Shown here one piece after another: positions 7,220 through 16,289 of a stretch of DNA of 64,000 nt (the stretch's first letter is position 1; each line of letters starts with the position of its first letter). The stretch comes from JACVRW01 sp963812915 (GTDB lineage Bacteria; Actinomycetota; Thermoleophilia; Solirubrobacterales; Thermoleophilaceae): contig CAWEXB010000007.1 of NCBI GenBank assembly GCA_963812915.1, positions 124,001 to 188,000 of the forward strand, in the 5' to 3' direction. The notes under the pieces were generated by a model, which saw only the letters and a program-made list of their open reading frames with translations, ran no database searches and was not told the origin of the DNA. Made by a program: the position numbers and the translations under genes.

Positions 7220-9639
7220 GGATCCCCGTCGCATGGCTGCGCTCCTATTGCGACCCCTGCCTCTCGGCCGAGGAGATCGCCGACCGCCTGACGATGGCCG
7301 GCCTCAAACTCGAGCGCCTGCACAGGACCGGGGTGGGGGACACCGGCGCGTTCGTGATCGGCAAGGTGCTCGGGGTGGAGAGCCACCCGGGCGCCGACCG
7401 GCTCACGGTCTGCGCGGTCGACGACGGGTCCGGCGCTCCTCGCACGATCGTATGCGGCGCCCCGAACGTGGCCGCCGGACAGACCGTGGCCGTCGCCCGG
7501 CCCGGCGCCACGATGCCCGACGGCAGCGTGCTCGGCGAGGCCACGCTGCGCGGCGTCACGTCCAGCGGCATGATCCTCGCCGAGGACGAGGTCGGGATCG
7601 GCGAGGACCACGCCGGGATCATGGTTCTCGCGGACGGCGCCCAGCCCGGCGCGCCACTCTCCGAGCACCTCCCGATCGCCGACGAGGCGATCGAGATCGA
7701 GATCACGCCGAACCGCCCGGACGCCATGGGCGTCTACGGCGTGGCTCGCGACCTGCACGCGGCCACCGCCGCCCCGCTGGCCGAGGACCCGACCGCCGCC
7801 GACGCAGACCCGCGAGGGACCGATTCCGCGGCGGACCACGCCGCCGTGGAGATCGCCGATCCCGACATCTGCCTGCGCTTCACGGCGCGCGTCTTCGAGG
7901 ACGTGAAGATCGGGCCGTCCCCGCTCTGGCTGAAGCAGCGGCTCATGGCGGCCGGGCAGCGTCCCATCTCGAACGTCGTAGACATCACCAACTACGTGAT
8001 GCTCACCTGCAGCCAGCCGCTCCACGCCTTCGACCTCGACGAGGTGCGGGGCGGACGTATTGTCGTCCGCAAGGCGGCCGAAGGCGAGACGATGACCACC
8101 CTGGACGGGGTGGAGCGCACCTTCACGTCCGAGATGGCGCTCGTCTGTGACGCTGAGGGACCGAGCGGGATCGCGGGGATCATGGGCGGCCAGATCTCGG
8201 AGGTGTCGGACGAGACCACGCGGGTCCTGATGGAGGCGGCCACCTGGGTGGGGCCGAACATCATGCGCACCTCCCGGGCGCTCGGGCTGCGCACCGAGGC
8301 CTCGGCGCGATTCGAGAAGCAGCTCCACCCCGACCTGGCCATGGCGGCGCAGCGGCTGGCGGCGCGGCTGATGGTGGACCTGTGCGGGGCGCGGATGGTG
8401 CCCGAAACGATCGACGGCTACCCGGCGCCGAAGGGGCTGCGCACCGTCCCCCTTCGCCATGAGCGGATCACCCGGCTGCTCGGCCAGGAGATCGCGCCCG
8501 AGGACGTGAGGGGGATCCTCCGACGGCTCGGCGTCGAGGAGAGGGAGGACGGCTGGCTCGTGCCGGCCTGGCGCGACTCGGACGTCCAGCGCGAGGCCGA
8601 CCTGATCGAGGAGGTCGCCCGGATTCACGGCCTCGACAAGCTGCCCACGACTCTGCCGTCCCGACGGCACGCGGTCGGGCTCCTCACTCCGCGGCAGCGC
8701 CTGCGGCGGCGGCTCGAGGATGCGCTGCGCGATCGTGGTCTCGACGAGTGCATCTCGTACTCCTTCACCTCCCCCGAGGCGATCGAGCGGCTACGGCTCC
8801 GGGACCAGCCGCTGCTGCGGGTCGACAACCCGCTGAGCGAGGAGCTGAGCGTGATGCGCCCGCTCCTGCTGCCGGGACTCTTGGACGCGGCCCGCCACAA
8901 CGCGGCGCGCGGTCGCGCGGGTGTGGCGCTGTTCGAGTCCGCCCACGTGTACCTGCCGTCGGACTCGCCCGACGTGCCGGACGACGTCTCGCCGCGGGGG
9001 GCGATGCCGGCCGAGGAGCGCGAGCACCTGGCGGCGCTCGCGACGCAGGCCGCGTCCGGGGGCTGGCGCACGCCGCCGCGGCCCGCCGACTTCCACACGC
9101 TGCGGGGGCTGCTCGAGGCGGTGCTGGAGGTGGCCCGGATCGATTGGCGCGTGGAGCCGGTGCCGCGGCCGTTTCTCCACCCGGGCCGCGCAGCGGCCGT
9201 GCTGGCCGCTGACGGGCGCGAGCTCGGCTGGATCGGCGAGCTGCACCCGCTCGTCGCGCGGGCGTGGGAGCTCGACGGGCCGGTGGCCGCGTTCGAGATC
9301 GACTTCGGAACGGTTGCCGAGCTGGCGCCGGGCGAAAGCACGTACCGCGACGTGACTACCTTCCCCGGAGTCCTGCAGGACATCGCCGTGGTGGTGCCCG
9401 AGGAGGTGCCGGCGGCGGAGGTCGAGGCTGCCGTGCGCGCCGGCGGCGGCGAGCTGCTCGACCGGCTGGCCGTCTTCGACCTCTACCGCGGCGAGCAGGT
9501 GGCTGAGGGCGGGAAGTCGCTGGCCCTGCGGCTCGAGTTCCGCGCGCCGGACCGCACGCTCACCGACGAGGAGGTGGCGCAGCGCCGGGCGGCGATCGAG
9601 CGCGAGCTCGAGGGGATCGGGGGGCGGCTGCGTGCCTAA
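7216..9639 (+). CDS. pheT: phenylalanyl-tRNA synthetase beta subunit
   Basis: 807-residue non-catalytic subunit with tRNA-binding and editing domains. In order: an EMAP-II-like tRNA-binding domain (about 40-150, GKVLGVESHPGADRL), the B3/B4 editing domain (about 200-390), the B5 domain (about 400-475), a class II-like core and the C-terminal ferredoxin-fold anticodon-binding domain (TTFPGVLQDIAVVVPEEV). Starts with ATG inside the pheS stop (ATGA). The last 8 nt overlap argC, so the synthetase genes run without a break into the arginine genes. Confidence 0.96.
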   Translation: MRIPVAWLRSYCDPCLSAEEIADRLTMAGLKLERLHRTGVGDTGAFVIGKVLGVESHPGADRLTVCAVDDGSGAPRTIVCGAPNVAAGQTVAVARPGATMPDGSVLGEATLRGVTSSGMILAEDEVGIGEDHAGIMVLADGAQPGAPLSEHLPIADEAIEIEITPNRPDAMGVYGVARDLHAATAAPLAEDPTAADADPRGTDSAADHAAVEIADPDICLRFTARVFEDVKIGPSPLWLKQRLMAAGQRPISNVVDITNYVMLTCSQPLHAFDLDEVRGGRIVVRKAAEGETMTTLDGVERTFTSEMALVCDAEGPSGIAGIMGGQISEVSDETTRVLMEAATWVGPNIMRTSRALGLRTEASARFEKQLHPDLAMAAQRLAARLMVDLCGARMVPETIDGYPAPKGLRTVPLRHERITRLLGQEIAPEDVRGILRRLGVEEREDGWLVPAWRDSDVQREADLIEEVARIHGLDKLPTTLPSRRHAVGLLTPRQRLRRRLEDALRDRGLDECISYSFTSPEAIERLRLRDQPLLRVDNPLSEELSVMRPLLLPGLLDAARHNAARGRAGVALFESAHVYLPSDSPDVPDDVSPRGAMPAEEREHLAALATQAASGGWRTPPRPADFHTLRGLLEAVLEVARIDWRVEPVPRPFLHPGRAAAVLAADGRELGWIGELHPLVARAWELDGPVAAFEIDFGTVAELAPGESTYRDVTTFPGVLQDIAVVVPEEVPAAEVEAAVRAGGGELLDRLAVFDLYRGEQVAEGGKSLALRLEFRAPDRTLTDEEVAQRRAAIERELEGIGGRLRA

Positions 9640-10603
9640 GGTCGCCGTGATCGGGGCCACCGGCTTCGGCGGGGCGGTGTGCGCGTACATCTGCCGGCAC
9701 CACCCCTCACTCGAGCTCACGGTCGTGACCGCGCGCGGGGAGGCCGGGCGCCGGCACGACGAGCTGTACCCCGCCTACCGGGTGCCGCTCGTGATGGAGA
9801 CCTTCGACCCGGACTCCGTGGCGGAGCGGGCCGACGCGGCGCTCGTCGCCTACCCCCACAAGGCCGCGGCCGGCGCAGTGAGCGCTTTACGCGAGCGCGG
9901 CATCAAGGTCGTCGATCTCTCTGCGGACTTCCGGCTCGACCGCGGGAGCTACGAGCGCTGGTACCAGCCGCACGAGGCGCCCGAGCTGCTCGACAAGGCG
10001 GTCTACGGGTTGCCCGAGGCGCACCGCGAGGAGATCCGCGGCGCCGAGCTGGTGGCCGGCCCGGGATGCAACTCCACCGCCGCCCTGCTGGCGCTCCTCC
10101 CGCTGCGGGGACGGATCGACGACGCCGTCGTGGACATCAAGGCGGGCGTATCCGGGGCGGGGCGCGAGGCCACCGAGGAGACCCACTTCGTGTCGGCGAT
10201 CGACAACGTGAACCCCTACAAGACGGAGGGCCACCGCCATGTGGCCGAGCTCGAGCAGGAGCTGCCCGGCGTCCGCTTTGCGTTCGTGCCGCACCTGCTG
10301 CCGATCGACCAGGGAATCCTCGCGAGCTGCTACGTGACGGCGAACGGAGCCATGACGAAGGAGTCCGCGCGCGAGCTGTTCGAGCGGGCCTACGCGCGCG
10401 AGCCGTTCGTGGAGGTGATCGACGAGCCGCCGCGCACGCGCGACGTGCGCTTCACGAACCGGGCGACCGTCTACGTGACGGTGGTCGGCGACCGCGTCCT
10501 CTCGTTCTGCGCGATCGACAACCTCTGGAAGGGGGCCGCCGGGCAGGCCGTGCAAGACCTGAACCTCATGCTCGGGCTGCCGGAGACGGAAGGGCTTGTA
10601 TGA
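9632..10603 (+). CDS. argC: N-acetyl-gamma-glutamyl-phosphate reductase
   Basis: NADPH-dependent third step of arginine synthesis, converting N-acetylglutamyl phosphate to the semialdehyde. The 323-residue protein starts with the Rossmann motif VAVIGATGFGG and carries the catalytic Cys in GPGCNSTAAL. The residues after that Cys (NST) differ from the usual YPT or YAT. The conserved AGVSGAGRE and PHLLPIDQGI are present. The GTG start overlaps pheT by 8 nt, and the TGA stop overlaps the argJ ATG. First gene of the arg block. Confidence 0.94.
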   Translation: MPKVAVIGATGFGGAVCAYICRHHPSLELTVVTARGEAGRRHDELYPAYRVPLVMETFDPDSVAERADAALVAYPHKAAAGAVSALRERGIKVVDLSADFRLDRGSYERWYQPHEAPELLDKAVYGLPEAHREEIRGAELVAGPGCNSTAALLALLPLRGRIDDAVVDIKAGVSGAGREATEETHFVSAIDNVNPYKTEGHRHVAELEQELPGVRFAFVPHLLPIDQGILASCYVTANGAMTKESARELFERAYAREPFVEVIDEPPRTRDVRFTNRATVYVTVVGDRVLSFCAIDNLWKGAAGQAVQDLNLMLGLPETEGLV

Positions 10604-11817
10604 GCTTCTTCCGCTCGCGCTGGGTCGACGCGCCGGCGCACGCGGGCGAGCTGCACCCGACCGCGCTGCCGCGCGGCTTCAGGGCCGCGGGCGCGGCCGC
10701 GGGAATCAAGCCGGAGGGCCTCGACGTGGGCGTCCTCGCCTCCGACGCGCCCGAGACGGTGTCCGCCGCCCGCTTCACCACCAACGCGCGCGTGGGCGCC
10801 CCGGTGATCGTCTCGCGCGAGGCCGACCTCCACGGCCTGCGCGCCGTGGCGGTCAACTCCGGCTGCTCCAACGTGGGCGACGGGCGCCGGGGGCTCGAGA
10901 CCGCCGTCGCCATGCAGGCGGCGGCTGCGGGCAAGCTCGGGTTGCAGCCCCGCCAGGTTGGCGTTGCCTCCACCGGCGTGATCGGTACAGAGCTTCCCCG
11001 CGACGCGGTGGTCGGCGGCGTGCGTGCCGCCTGCGACGAGCTCGGCCTCGACGCCACCACCTTCTCCGAGGCGATCCTCACGAGCGACGGCGGCCCGAAG
11101 CGCGCCTGCCTCGAGGTCCACCTGCGCTCGGGCGCGGTGCGGCTGGCGGCGCAGGCCAAGGGCGCGGGCATGATCTCACCGCGCTTCGCGACCATGTTCT
11201 GCTTCGTCGAGACCGACGCCGCGGTGTCGGCCGACACGCTCGAGCTGCTCACCGGCGTCTGCGTGAAGCGCTCCTTCGACCGAATCTCCGTCGACGGCCA
11301 GCTCTCGACGAGCGACTCCGTGTTCGCATTCGCCAGCGGGGCGTCGGGCGTGCGGGTGGAGCCGGAGTCCGAGGAGGAGCTGAGGCTGGGGGAGGCGCTC
11401 GACTCGCTCCTGCGTCAGCTCGCGCTGGAGATCGTGGCCGACGGCGAGGGTGCGGAGAGGGTCGGGCGGATGGTGGTACGCGGCCGGCCGGACGCCGTGG
11501 AGCCCGTGGCGCGCTCGATCGCGGGCTCGCCCCTCGTGAAGGCCTCGCTCCACGGCGGCGATGCGAATTTCGGCCGCATCCTCCAGGCGGCCGGCCAGGC
11601 CTGGCCGCGCGGCGAGCCGTTCATCGCCGATCTCGAGATCGAGGGTCGCCTGCTCGTTTCCGCCGGTGACGTGGTGGAGGCCGCCCCGGCCGATCTCGTG
11701 GACGGCTCCGAAGTCGAATACGTGCTCACGATGCCCGGCGAGGGCGGCGAGACCGAGGTGTTCTTCAGCGACCTCAGCCCCGAGTACGTGCGCTTCAACT
11801 CCGGTGGAACGACGTGA
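10600..11817 (+). CDS. argJ: glutamate N-acetyltransferase / amino-acid acetyltransferase (ArgJ)
   Basis: Transfers acetyl from N-acetylornithine to glutamate, recycling the acetyl group in arginine synthesis; some members also use acetyl-CoA. The 405-residue precursor is self-cleaved into alpha and beta chains before a Thr nucleophile, seen here in KGAGMISPRFATMFCF. The conserved NSGCSN and GDANFGRI segments are present. The start ATG overlaps the argC stop by four bases and the stop overlaps argB. Whether this copy is mono- or bifunctional cannot be read from sequence; no argA-like gene is in the window. Confidence 0.95.
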   Translation: MSFFRSRWVDAPAHAGELHPTALPRGFRAAGAAAGIKPEGLDVGVLASDAPETVSAARFTTNARVGAPVIVSREADLHGLRAVAVNSGCSNVGDGRRGLETAVAMQAAAAGKLGLQPRQVGVASTGVIGTELPRDAVVGGVRAACDELGLDATTFSEAILTSDGGPKRACLEVHLRSGAVRLAAQAKGAGMISPRFATMFCFVETDAAVSADTLELLTGVCVKRSFDRISVDGQLSTSDSVFAFASGASGVRVEPESEEELRLGEALDSLLRQLALEIVADGEGAERVGRMVVRGRPDAVEPVARSIAGSPLVKASLHGGDANFGRILQAAGQAWPRGEPFIADLEIEGRLLVSAGDVVEAAPADLVDGSEVEYVLTMPGEGGETEVFFSDLSPEYVRFNSGGTT

Positions 11818-12653
11818 GGGACGTCGGCACCCTCCTCGAGGCCTTGCCCTACATCCGCGAGTTCCACGGCGAGACCGTGGTGATCAAGTACGGCGGCGCG
11901 GCGATGACCGACCCGGCGCTCAAGGAGGAGTTCGCGCGCGACGTCGTGCTGCTCAAGTACGTCGGCATGAACCCGGTGGTGGTGCACGGCGGCGGCCCCG
12001 ACATCACGCGCTACATGGAGCGGCTCGGGATGGAGGTCAAGTTCGTGGAGGGCCTGCGGGTGTCCGACGAGGCCACCGTCGAGGTCGCGAAGATGGTGCT
12101 GGTCGGCAAGCAGAACAAGGACATCGTGCTGCTCCTGGGCCGCCACGGGCAGCCGGCCGTGGGCCTATGCGGTGATGACGGACTGCTCTTCACGGTCAAG
12201 AAGCGCCTCGCGGGCAAGACCGACGTGGGCTTCGTCGGCGAGATCGAGCGCGTGGACGCAGGCGTGCTCAACCACATCGCCGAGGACTACATCCCCGTAA
12301 TCGCCTCGGTGGGCGCCGACCTCGACGGCAACTCGTACAACGTCAACGCCGACGCCGCGGCGGCGGCCGTGGCCGACGCGATCGGCGCCTTGAAGGTGAT
12401 GTTCCTCACCGACGTGGAGGGCTGGCGCGCCGACCCGGACGACGCCGACAGCCGCATATCCGAGGCGACCGCGAAGGAGTTGCGCGGCCGACTCCCCGAC
12501 GTGAGCGGCGGGATGCGGCCCAAGCTCGAGGCCTGCCTGTACGCGCTCGAGCACGGCGTCGCCAACGCGCACATCATCGATGGGCGGCTGCCGCATTCGC
12601 TGCTGCTCGAGCTGTTCACGGACGAGGGAATCGGGACGAAGCTGTGGCCCTGA
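11814..12653 (+). CDS. argB: acetylglutamate kinase
   Basis: Phosphorylates N-acetylglutamate with ATP, the usual control point of the pathway. The 279-residue amino-acid-kinase fold shows VVIKYGGAAM (ATP-binding Lys), VVVHGGGPDI (substrate loop), NVNADAAAAAVA and FLTDVEG. The N-terminal part (LLEALPYIREFHG) looks like the helix found in arginine-inhibitable NAGKs, so feedback inhibition is likely but inferred. GTG start within the argJ stop; 10-nt overlap with argD. Confidence 0.95.
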   Translation: MRDVGTLLEALPYIREFHGETVVIKYGGAAMTDPALKEEFARDVVLLKYVGMNPVVVHGGGPDITRYMERLGMEVKFVEGLRVSDEATVEVAKMVLVGKQNKDIVLLLGRHGQPAVGLCGDDGLLFTVKKRLAGKTDVGFVGEIERVDAGVLNHIAEDYIPVIASVGADLDGNSYNVNADAAAAAVADAIGALKVMFLTDVEGWRADPDDADSRISEATAKELRGRLPDVSGGMRPKLEACLYALEHGVANAHIIDGRLPHSLLLELFTDEGIGTKLWP

Positions 12654-13795
12654 ACGAGCTCCAGGCCCTGGAGCGAGACGCCGTGATGCCGACGTACGCC
12701 CGCCACCCCGTCGAGTTCGTGCGCGGCGAGGGCACTCGGCTATGGGACGACGAGGGCAACGAGTACCTCGACTTCCTCACCGGCATCTCGGTGGCGCTGC
12801 TCGGCCACTGTCACCCGCGGGTGCTCGAGGCGGTGGGCGACCAGGCCGGGCGGCTGATGCACGTCGGCAACCTCTACTACACCGAGCCGGGAATGCGGCT
12901 GGCCGGCCGGCTGTCGGAGCGCTCGCTCGGCGGCAAGGTCTTCCTCTGCAACTCCGGGACCGAAGCGACGGAGTGCGCTATCAAGCTCTCGCGCCGCCAC
13001 AGACCGGGCGGCGACTTCGTGGTGCTCGAGGGCGGCTTCCATGGCCGTACGATGGGAGCGCTCTCGGCGACGCCGCAGGAGGAGAAGCAGGCGCCCTTCG
13101 CGCCGCTCGTGCCGGGCTTCCGGGTGGCCTCGCGGCACGGGCCGCTCCCGGTTGACGAGCGCACAGCGGCCGTGATCATCGAGCCGATCCAGGGCGAAGG
13201 CGGAATCCATCCGATCGACCCCGAACTGCTCGCGTCCGCGCGCGAGGCCTGCGACGAGCACGGGGCGCTGCTGGTCTTCGACGAGATCCAGTGCGGGATG
13301 GGCCGAACCGGCACGCTGTGGGCGTGGCAGCAGCTGGGCGTGCGGCCCGACGTGATGACCGTGGCCAAGGGGCTGGGCGGCGGGCTGCCGATCGGGGCCT
13401 GCGTGACCTCGCCCGAGCAGGGCAACGTGCTCCAGCCCGGCGACCACGGCTCCACGTTTGCCGGCGGCCCGGTGATCTGCGCGGCGGCGAGCGCCGTCTT
13501 GGAGGTGGTGGACGATCCGGCGTTCCTCCAGGCGGTCACACGTAAGGGGGACCGTTTGGCGGCCGGGTTGCGCGACCTCGGGCTCGGCGTGCGCGGGCTG
13601 GGTCTCATGCTCGCCTTCCGCGCCGACGACGGCCCCGCGCTCGTGCGGCGGGCGCTGCTGGACGAACGCCTGGTGCTGAACGCAACCGGGCCGGACACGG
13701 TGCGGCTGCTGCCGCCGTTGACCGTGTCGGACGCCGAGATCGACGAAGCCGTACGCCGGATTGGTGCGCTGCTCTTGAGTTCTGGCGGCGCGTGA
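12644..13795 (+). CDS. argD: acetylornithine aminotransferase
   Basis: PLP-dependent class III aminotransferase making N-acetylornithine. The 383-residue protein contains LCNSGTEATECAIKLS (phosphate-binding), GGFHGRTMGALS, the Asp motif LLVFDEIQCGMGRTG and the PLP Lys in TVAKGLGGGLPIGA. Starts with GTG overlapping argB by 10 nt; its stop overlaps the next gene by GTGA. Substrate specificity (acetylornithine rather than GABA or ornithine) rests on the operon context. Confidence 0.93.
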   Translation: MALNELQALERDAVMPTYARHPVEFVRGEGTRLWDDEGNEYLDFLTGISVALLGHCHPRVLEAVGDQAGRLMHVGNLYYTEPGMRLAGRLSERSLGGKVFLCNSGTEATECAIKLSRRHRPGGDFVVLEGGFHGRTMGALSATPQEEKQAPFAPLVPGFRVASRHGPLPVDERTAAVIIEPIQGEGGIHPIDPELLASAREACDEHGALLVFDEIQCGMGRTGTLWAWQQLGVRPDVMTVAKGLGGGLPIGACVTSPEQGNVLQPGDHGSTFAGGPVICAAASAVLEVVDDPAFLQAVTRKGDRLAAGLRDLGLGVRGLGLMLAFRADDGPALVRRALLDERLVLNATGPDTVRLLPPLTVSDAEIDEAVRRIGALLLSSGGA

Positions 13796-14241
13796 CCGGC
13801 CTGCTGTTCGCCTACGGCAGCAACCTGGCGGCCTCCGAGATGGCCGCCTGGTGTCCGGCGGCGCGCTTCGCCGGCCTCGCGCGGCTCCCCGACCACCGGC
13901 TCGCCCTCAACCGGCGCTCGATCCGCTGGGGCGGCGGCGCCGTCGACATCGTGCCCGCTCGCGGTGAGGAGGTCTGGGGCGTCCTCTACGAGGTTCCCGA
14001 CGGTGCGCTCGACCGCCTCGATGCGAAGGAGGGGGAGGGGTGGGCGTACCGGCGCGTCGCCGTCCGCGTCGAGGCGGACGGCGCCGGCCCACTTGAAGCC
14101 GAGGCCTATGAGGTCGTCGACAAGGAGCCGCACGAACTGCCGCCGACTCCCCAGTATGCGGCCCTGCTCGCGCGCGGGGCCCGCGAGCGCGGGCTCCCCG
14201 AGGCGTATGTGGGGCGCCTGTTACGGTGGCTCGCTCGATGA
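13792..14241 (+). CDS. gamma-glutamylcyclotransferase-like protein
   Basis: 149-residue GGCT/AIG2-fold protein with the signature FAYGSNLA at residues 6-13, the acidic segment LDAKEGEGWAYRR, which carries the presumed catalytic Glu, and a C-terminal Tyr region (PPTPQYAALLARGA). Family members release 5-oxoproline from gamma-glutamyl amines or peptides. It sits between argD and argG with four-base overlaps on both sides, so it is translated with the arginine enzymes, although no such activity is part of the classical pathway. The substrate is unknown. Confidence 0.8.
   Translation: MTGLLFAYGSNLAASEMAAWCPAARFAGLARLPDHRLALNRRSIRWGGGAVDIVPARGEEVWGVLYEVPDGALDRLDAKEGEGWAYRRVAVRVEADGAGPLEAEAYEVVDKEPHELPPTPQYAALLARGARERGLPEAYVGRLLRWLAR
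14222..14227 (+). promoter_or_regulatory. possible internal -10 box for argG
   Basis: TACGGT ends 10 nt before the argG ATG, within the preceding gene. The same element and spacing occurs before other genes here, so argG may also be transcribed alone. Confidence 0.35.
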
Positions 14242-15500
14242 GCGAGGAGCGCCGCACCCTCATCAAGACGGCCTCCTACGAGGCCGAGCCGGGTGAGGTC
14301 GGACGGGTGCTTCTGCTCTACTCGGGCGGCCTCGACACCAGCGTGATGCTGAAGTGGATCCAGGACGAGTACGAGGCCGAGGTGGTGGCGCTTACGGTCA
14401 ACCTCGGCCAGCCGGGCGAGGACTTCGAGGTCGTGAAGGGCAAGGCGCTGCGGCTCGGCGCCCTGGAGTGCCACGTGGTCGACGCGCGCGATGAGTTCGC
14501 GAGCGACTACGTGCTTCCGGCCATCAAGGCGAACGGGCTCTATGGCGGCGGCTACCCGCTGTTCACGGCGCTCGGGCGCCCGCTGATAGCCAAGCTGGCG
14601 GTCGAGTATGCCCGGAAATCGGGCTGCGACACGATCGCCCACGGCTGCACCGGCAAGGGCAATGACCAGGTCCGGATCGAGTCGGCCGTGATCGCGCTCG
14701 ACCCGGAGATGAAGATCATCGCGCCGGTGCGGGGCTGGCAGATGGGGCGGGAGGAGGAGATCGCCTACGCTCGCCAGCACGGCATCCCGGTGAAGGGCGG
14801 CACCGAGTCGCCGCCCTACTCGATCGACGACAACCTCTGGGGCCGCTCCTCTGAGGGCGGGCCGATCGAGGATCTCGACGAGCCGCCCCGCGACGACGTC
14901 TTCCAGCTCGTGACACGCCCCGAGGACGCGCCCGACGAGCCCGAGGACGTCGCGGTCGAGTTCGACCGTGGCTGCCCCGTGGCCCTGAACGGCGAGCGAA
15001 TGGGCCTCGTCGAGCTGCTCGAGCGCGCCGGCGAGTTGGGCGCCCGCCACGGGGCCGGGATCGTCGACCACGTGGAGGACCGCATCGTCGGGCTGAAGGT
15101 ACGCGACGTCTACGAGGTTCCCGCTGCCGCGATCATCCTCACGGCCCACAAGGAGCTCGAGAAGCTCGTGGGGACCATCCACCAGAACACGTTCAAGCCG
15201 CACCTCGACGACCACTGGGCCTACCTCGTGTACGCCGGGCTCTGGTACGAGCCGCTGCTGTCCGACCTGAGCGCGTTCATGGACGCGGTGAACGAGCAGG
15301 TCACGGGCGAGGTGACGATGCGCCTCTTCAAGGGCGGCGCCCGAGCCGTCGCGCGCCGTTCCCCGAACGCGCTCTACGACCCGGCGCTGGCCGGCTTCGG
15401 CGAGTCCGGGGGCCTGTTCGCGCAGCAGGCGAGCCCGGGTTTCATCGAGCTGTGGTCGTTGCAGTCGCGAATGGCATACAGGGTTCGGAACCGGGAATGA
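14238..15500 (+). CDS. argG: argininosuccinate synthase
   Basis: Joins citrulline and aspartate with ATP. The 420-residue protein has the N-type ATP pyrophosphatase P-loop LLLYSGGLDTSVMLKW, the HGCTGKGNDQVRIE segment and the C-terminal dimer region. A roughly 20-residue N-terminal extension precedes the P-loop. The start overlaps the preceding stop by four bases. No argF or argH follows; those steps must be encoded elsewhere. Confidence 0.96.
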   Translation: MSEERRTLIKTASYEAEPGEVGRVLLLYSGGLDTSVMLKWIQDEYEAEVVALTVNLGQPGEDFEVVKGKALRLGALECHVVDARDEFASDYVLPAIKANGLYGGGYPLFTALGRPLIAKLAVEYARKSGCDTIAHGCTGKGNDQVRIESAVIALDPEMKIIAPVRGWQMGREEEIAYARQHGIPVKGGTESPPYSIDDNLWGRSSEGGPIEDLDEPPRDDVFQLVTRPEDAPDEPEDVAVEFDRGCPVALNGERMGLVELLERAGELGARHGAGIVDHVEDRIVGLKVRDVYEVPAAAIILTAHKELEKLVGTIHQNTFKPHLDDHWAYLVYAGLWYEPLLSDLSAFMDAVNEQVTGEVTMRLFKGGARAVARRSPNALYDPALAGFGESGGLFAQQASPGFIELWSLQSRMAYRVRNRE

Positions 15501-15507
15501 GGAGCGA

Positions 15508-15678
15508 ATGAAGACAAAGGGCTACACCGTGCTCGGCTGGCTCACCTGGCAGGGCATCAAGGCCGTCGGCACGCGCAAGATGGGGCAGAACAAGGTCAAG
15601 CTCGGCGCGGCGGCGACCGTGCTGCTGGTGCTGGTGGGCGGTCTCGCGGCCGCGCGCGCCTCGGGCGGCGAGGAGTAG
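15508..15678 (+). CDS. small single-pass membrane protein
   Basis: 56 residues beginning MKTKGYTVLGWLTWQG, with one hydrophobic segment at about 34-50 (AAATVLLVLVGGLAAA). It lies 7 nt after argG and has a Shine-Dalgarno-like GAGGAG about 5 nt before the ATG, so it is probably co-expressed with argG. Basic residues before the helix suggest an N-in orientation. No known family was recognised. Confidence 0.6.
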   Translation: MKTKGYTVLGWLTWQGIKAVGTRKMGQNKVKLGAAATVLLVLVGGLAAARASGGEE

Positions 15679-15704
15679 CCGCAGGTCAAGCCCGCGCTCG
15701 CGGT

Positions 15705-15724
15705 GGCCTGAAGGGCCTCAGGCC
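15705..15724. terminator. hairpin between convergent genes
   Basis: GGCCTGA (15705-15711) pairs with TCAGGCC (15718-15724) over a 6-nt loop; the right arm includes the stop of the minus-strand STAS gene. There is no U-tract on either side. Probably a shared 3' hairpin for the arg operon and the STAS gene. Confidence 0.5.
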
Positions 15725-16137
15725 GGGTGCGGACTTGGCGTCAGGGACGGCGGCGCGTCGACGAACGGCAGCCGGTCGCGCAGACCCGTGACCTCGAATA
15801 CGCGCTGCACCGAGCCGGGGCCCTCGACGACGAGCAGTTCCCATCCTTCCTTGCGTGCGGCCGCGTGGGCATCGAGGACGAGGTGCAGGCCGGTGGAATC
15901 CATGAACGTCACGCCCCGCAGGTCGAGCACGAGGCGCTCGCAGCCGGCAGCGACGCACTCGTCGATCTTGCGTCTGACACTGCCCACCGTCGCAAGGTCA
16001 ATCTCTCCGATTGGGCGCACGCGCACGCCCCGCGGCTCTGGCTGGGCGTCGACCTGGAACCGCGCTGCCTCGTCGGGGCCGCGAGTTCCCGGCCTATTGT
16101 CGCCGTTACGTGGATGGAGTCGGTTACGCAGGCTCAT
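15718..16137 (-). CDS. STAS-domain anti-sigma factor antagonist
   Basis: 139 residues. After a 30-residue polar N-terminus comes a STAS domain (about 32-130) with IGEIDLATV and the phosphorylation loop LRGVTFMDSTGLHLVLDA, whose Ser is the target of RsbW/SpoIIAB-type kinases. Dephosphorylated antagonists bind the kinase and free its sigma factor. The gene for a matching HATPase kinase lies 150 bp upstream on the same strand, so the two likely form a partner-switching pair. A direct repeat sits right before the ATG. Confidence 0.85.
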   Translation of the reverse strand: MSLRNRLHPRNGDNRPGTRGPDEAARFQVDAQPEPRGVRVRPIGEIDLATVGSVRRKIDECVAAGCERLVLDLRGVTFMDSTGLHLVLDAHAAARKEGWELLVVEGPGSVQRVFEVTGLRDRLPFVDAPPSLTPSPHPA

Positions 16138-16138
16138 T

Positions 16139-16157
16139 AATTCTCAGGAATTCTCAG
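16139..16157 (-). repeat. 9-bp direct repeat before the STAS gene
   Basis: AATTCTCAG occurs twice, separated by one base (10-bp period), ending 1 bp from the STAS start codon. A direct repeat on one helix face at a start may be an operator; no regulator can be named. Confidence 0.4.
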
Positions 16158-16289
16158 ACCCGGCACTGCTCAAGCCCCGCAATGGAAGCCGAACCGCCCC
16201 CGTTCTCAACCAGAAGTCCTCACCGCGCGTTCGCCGCTGCTCGGACCTAGGACGATCATAACGCTCTTGGGACCGGGCGGGTAGGACTT

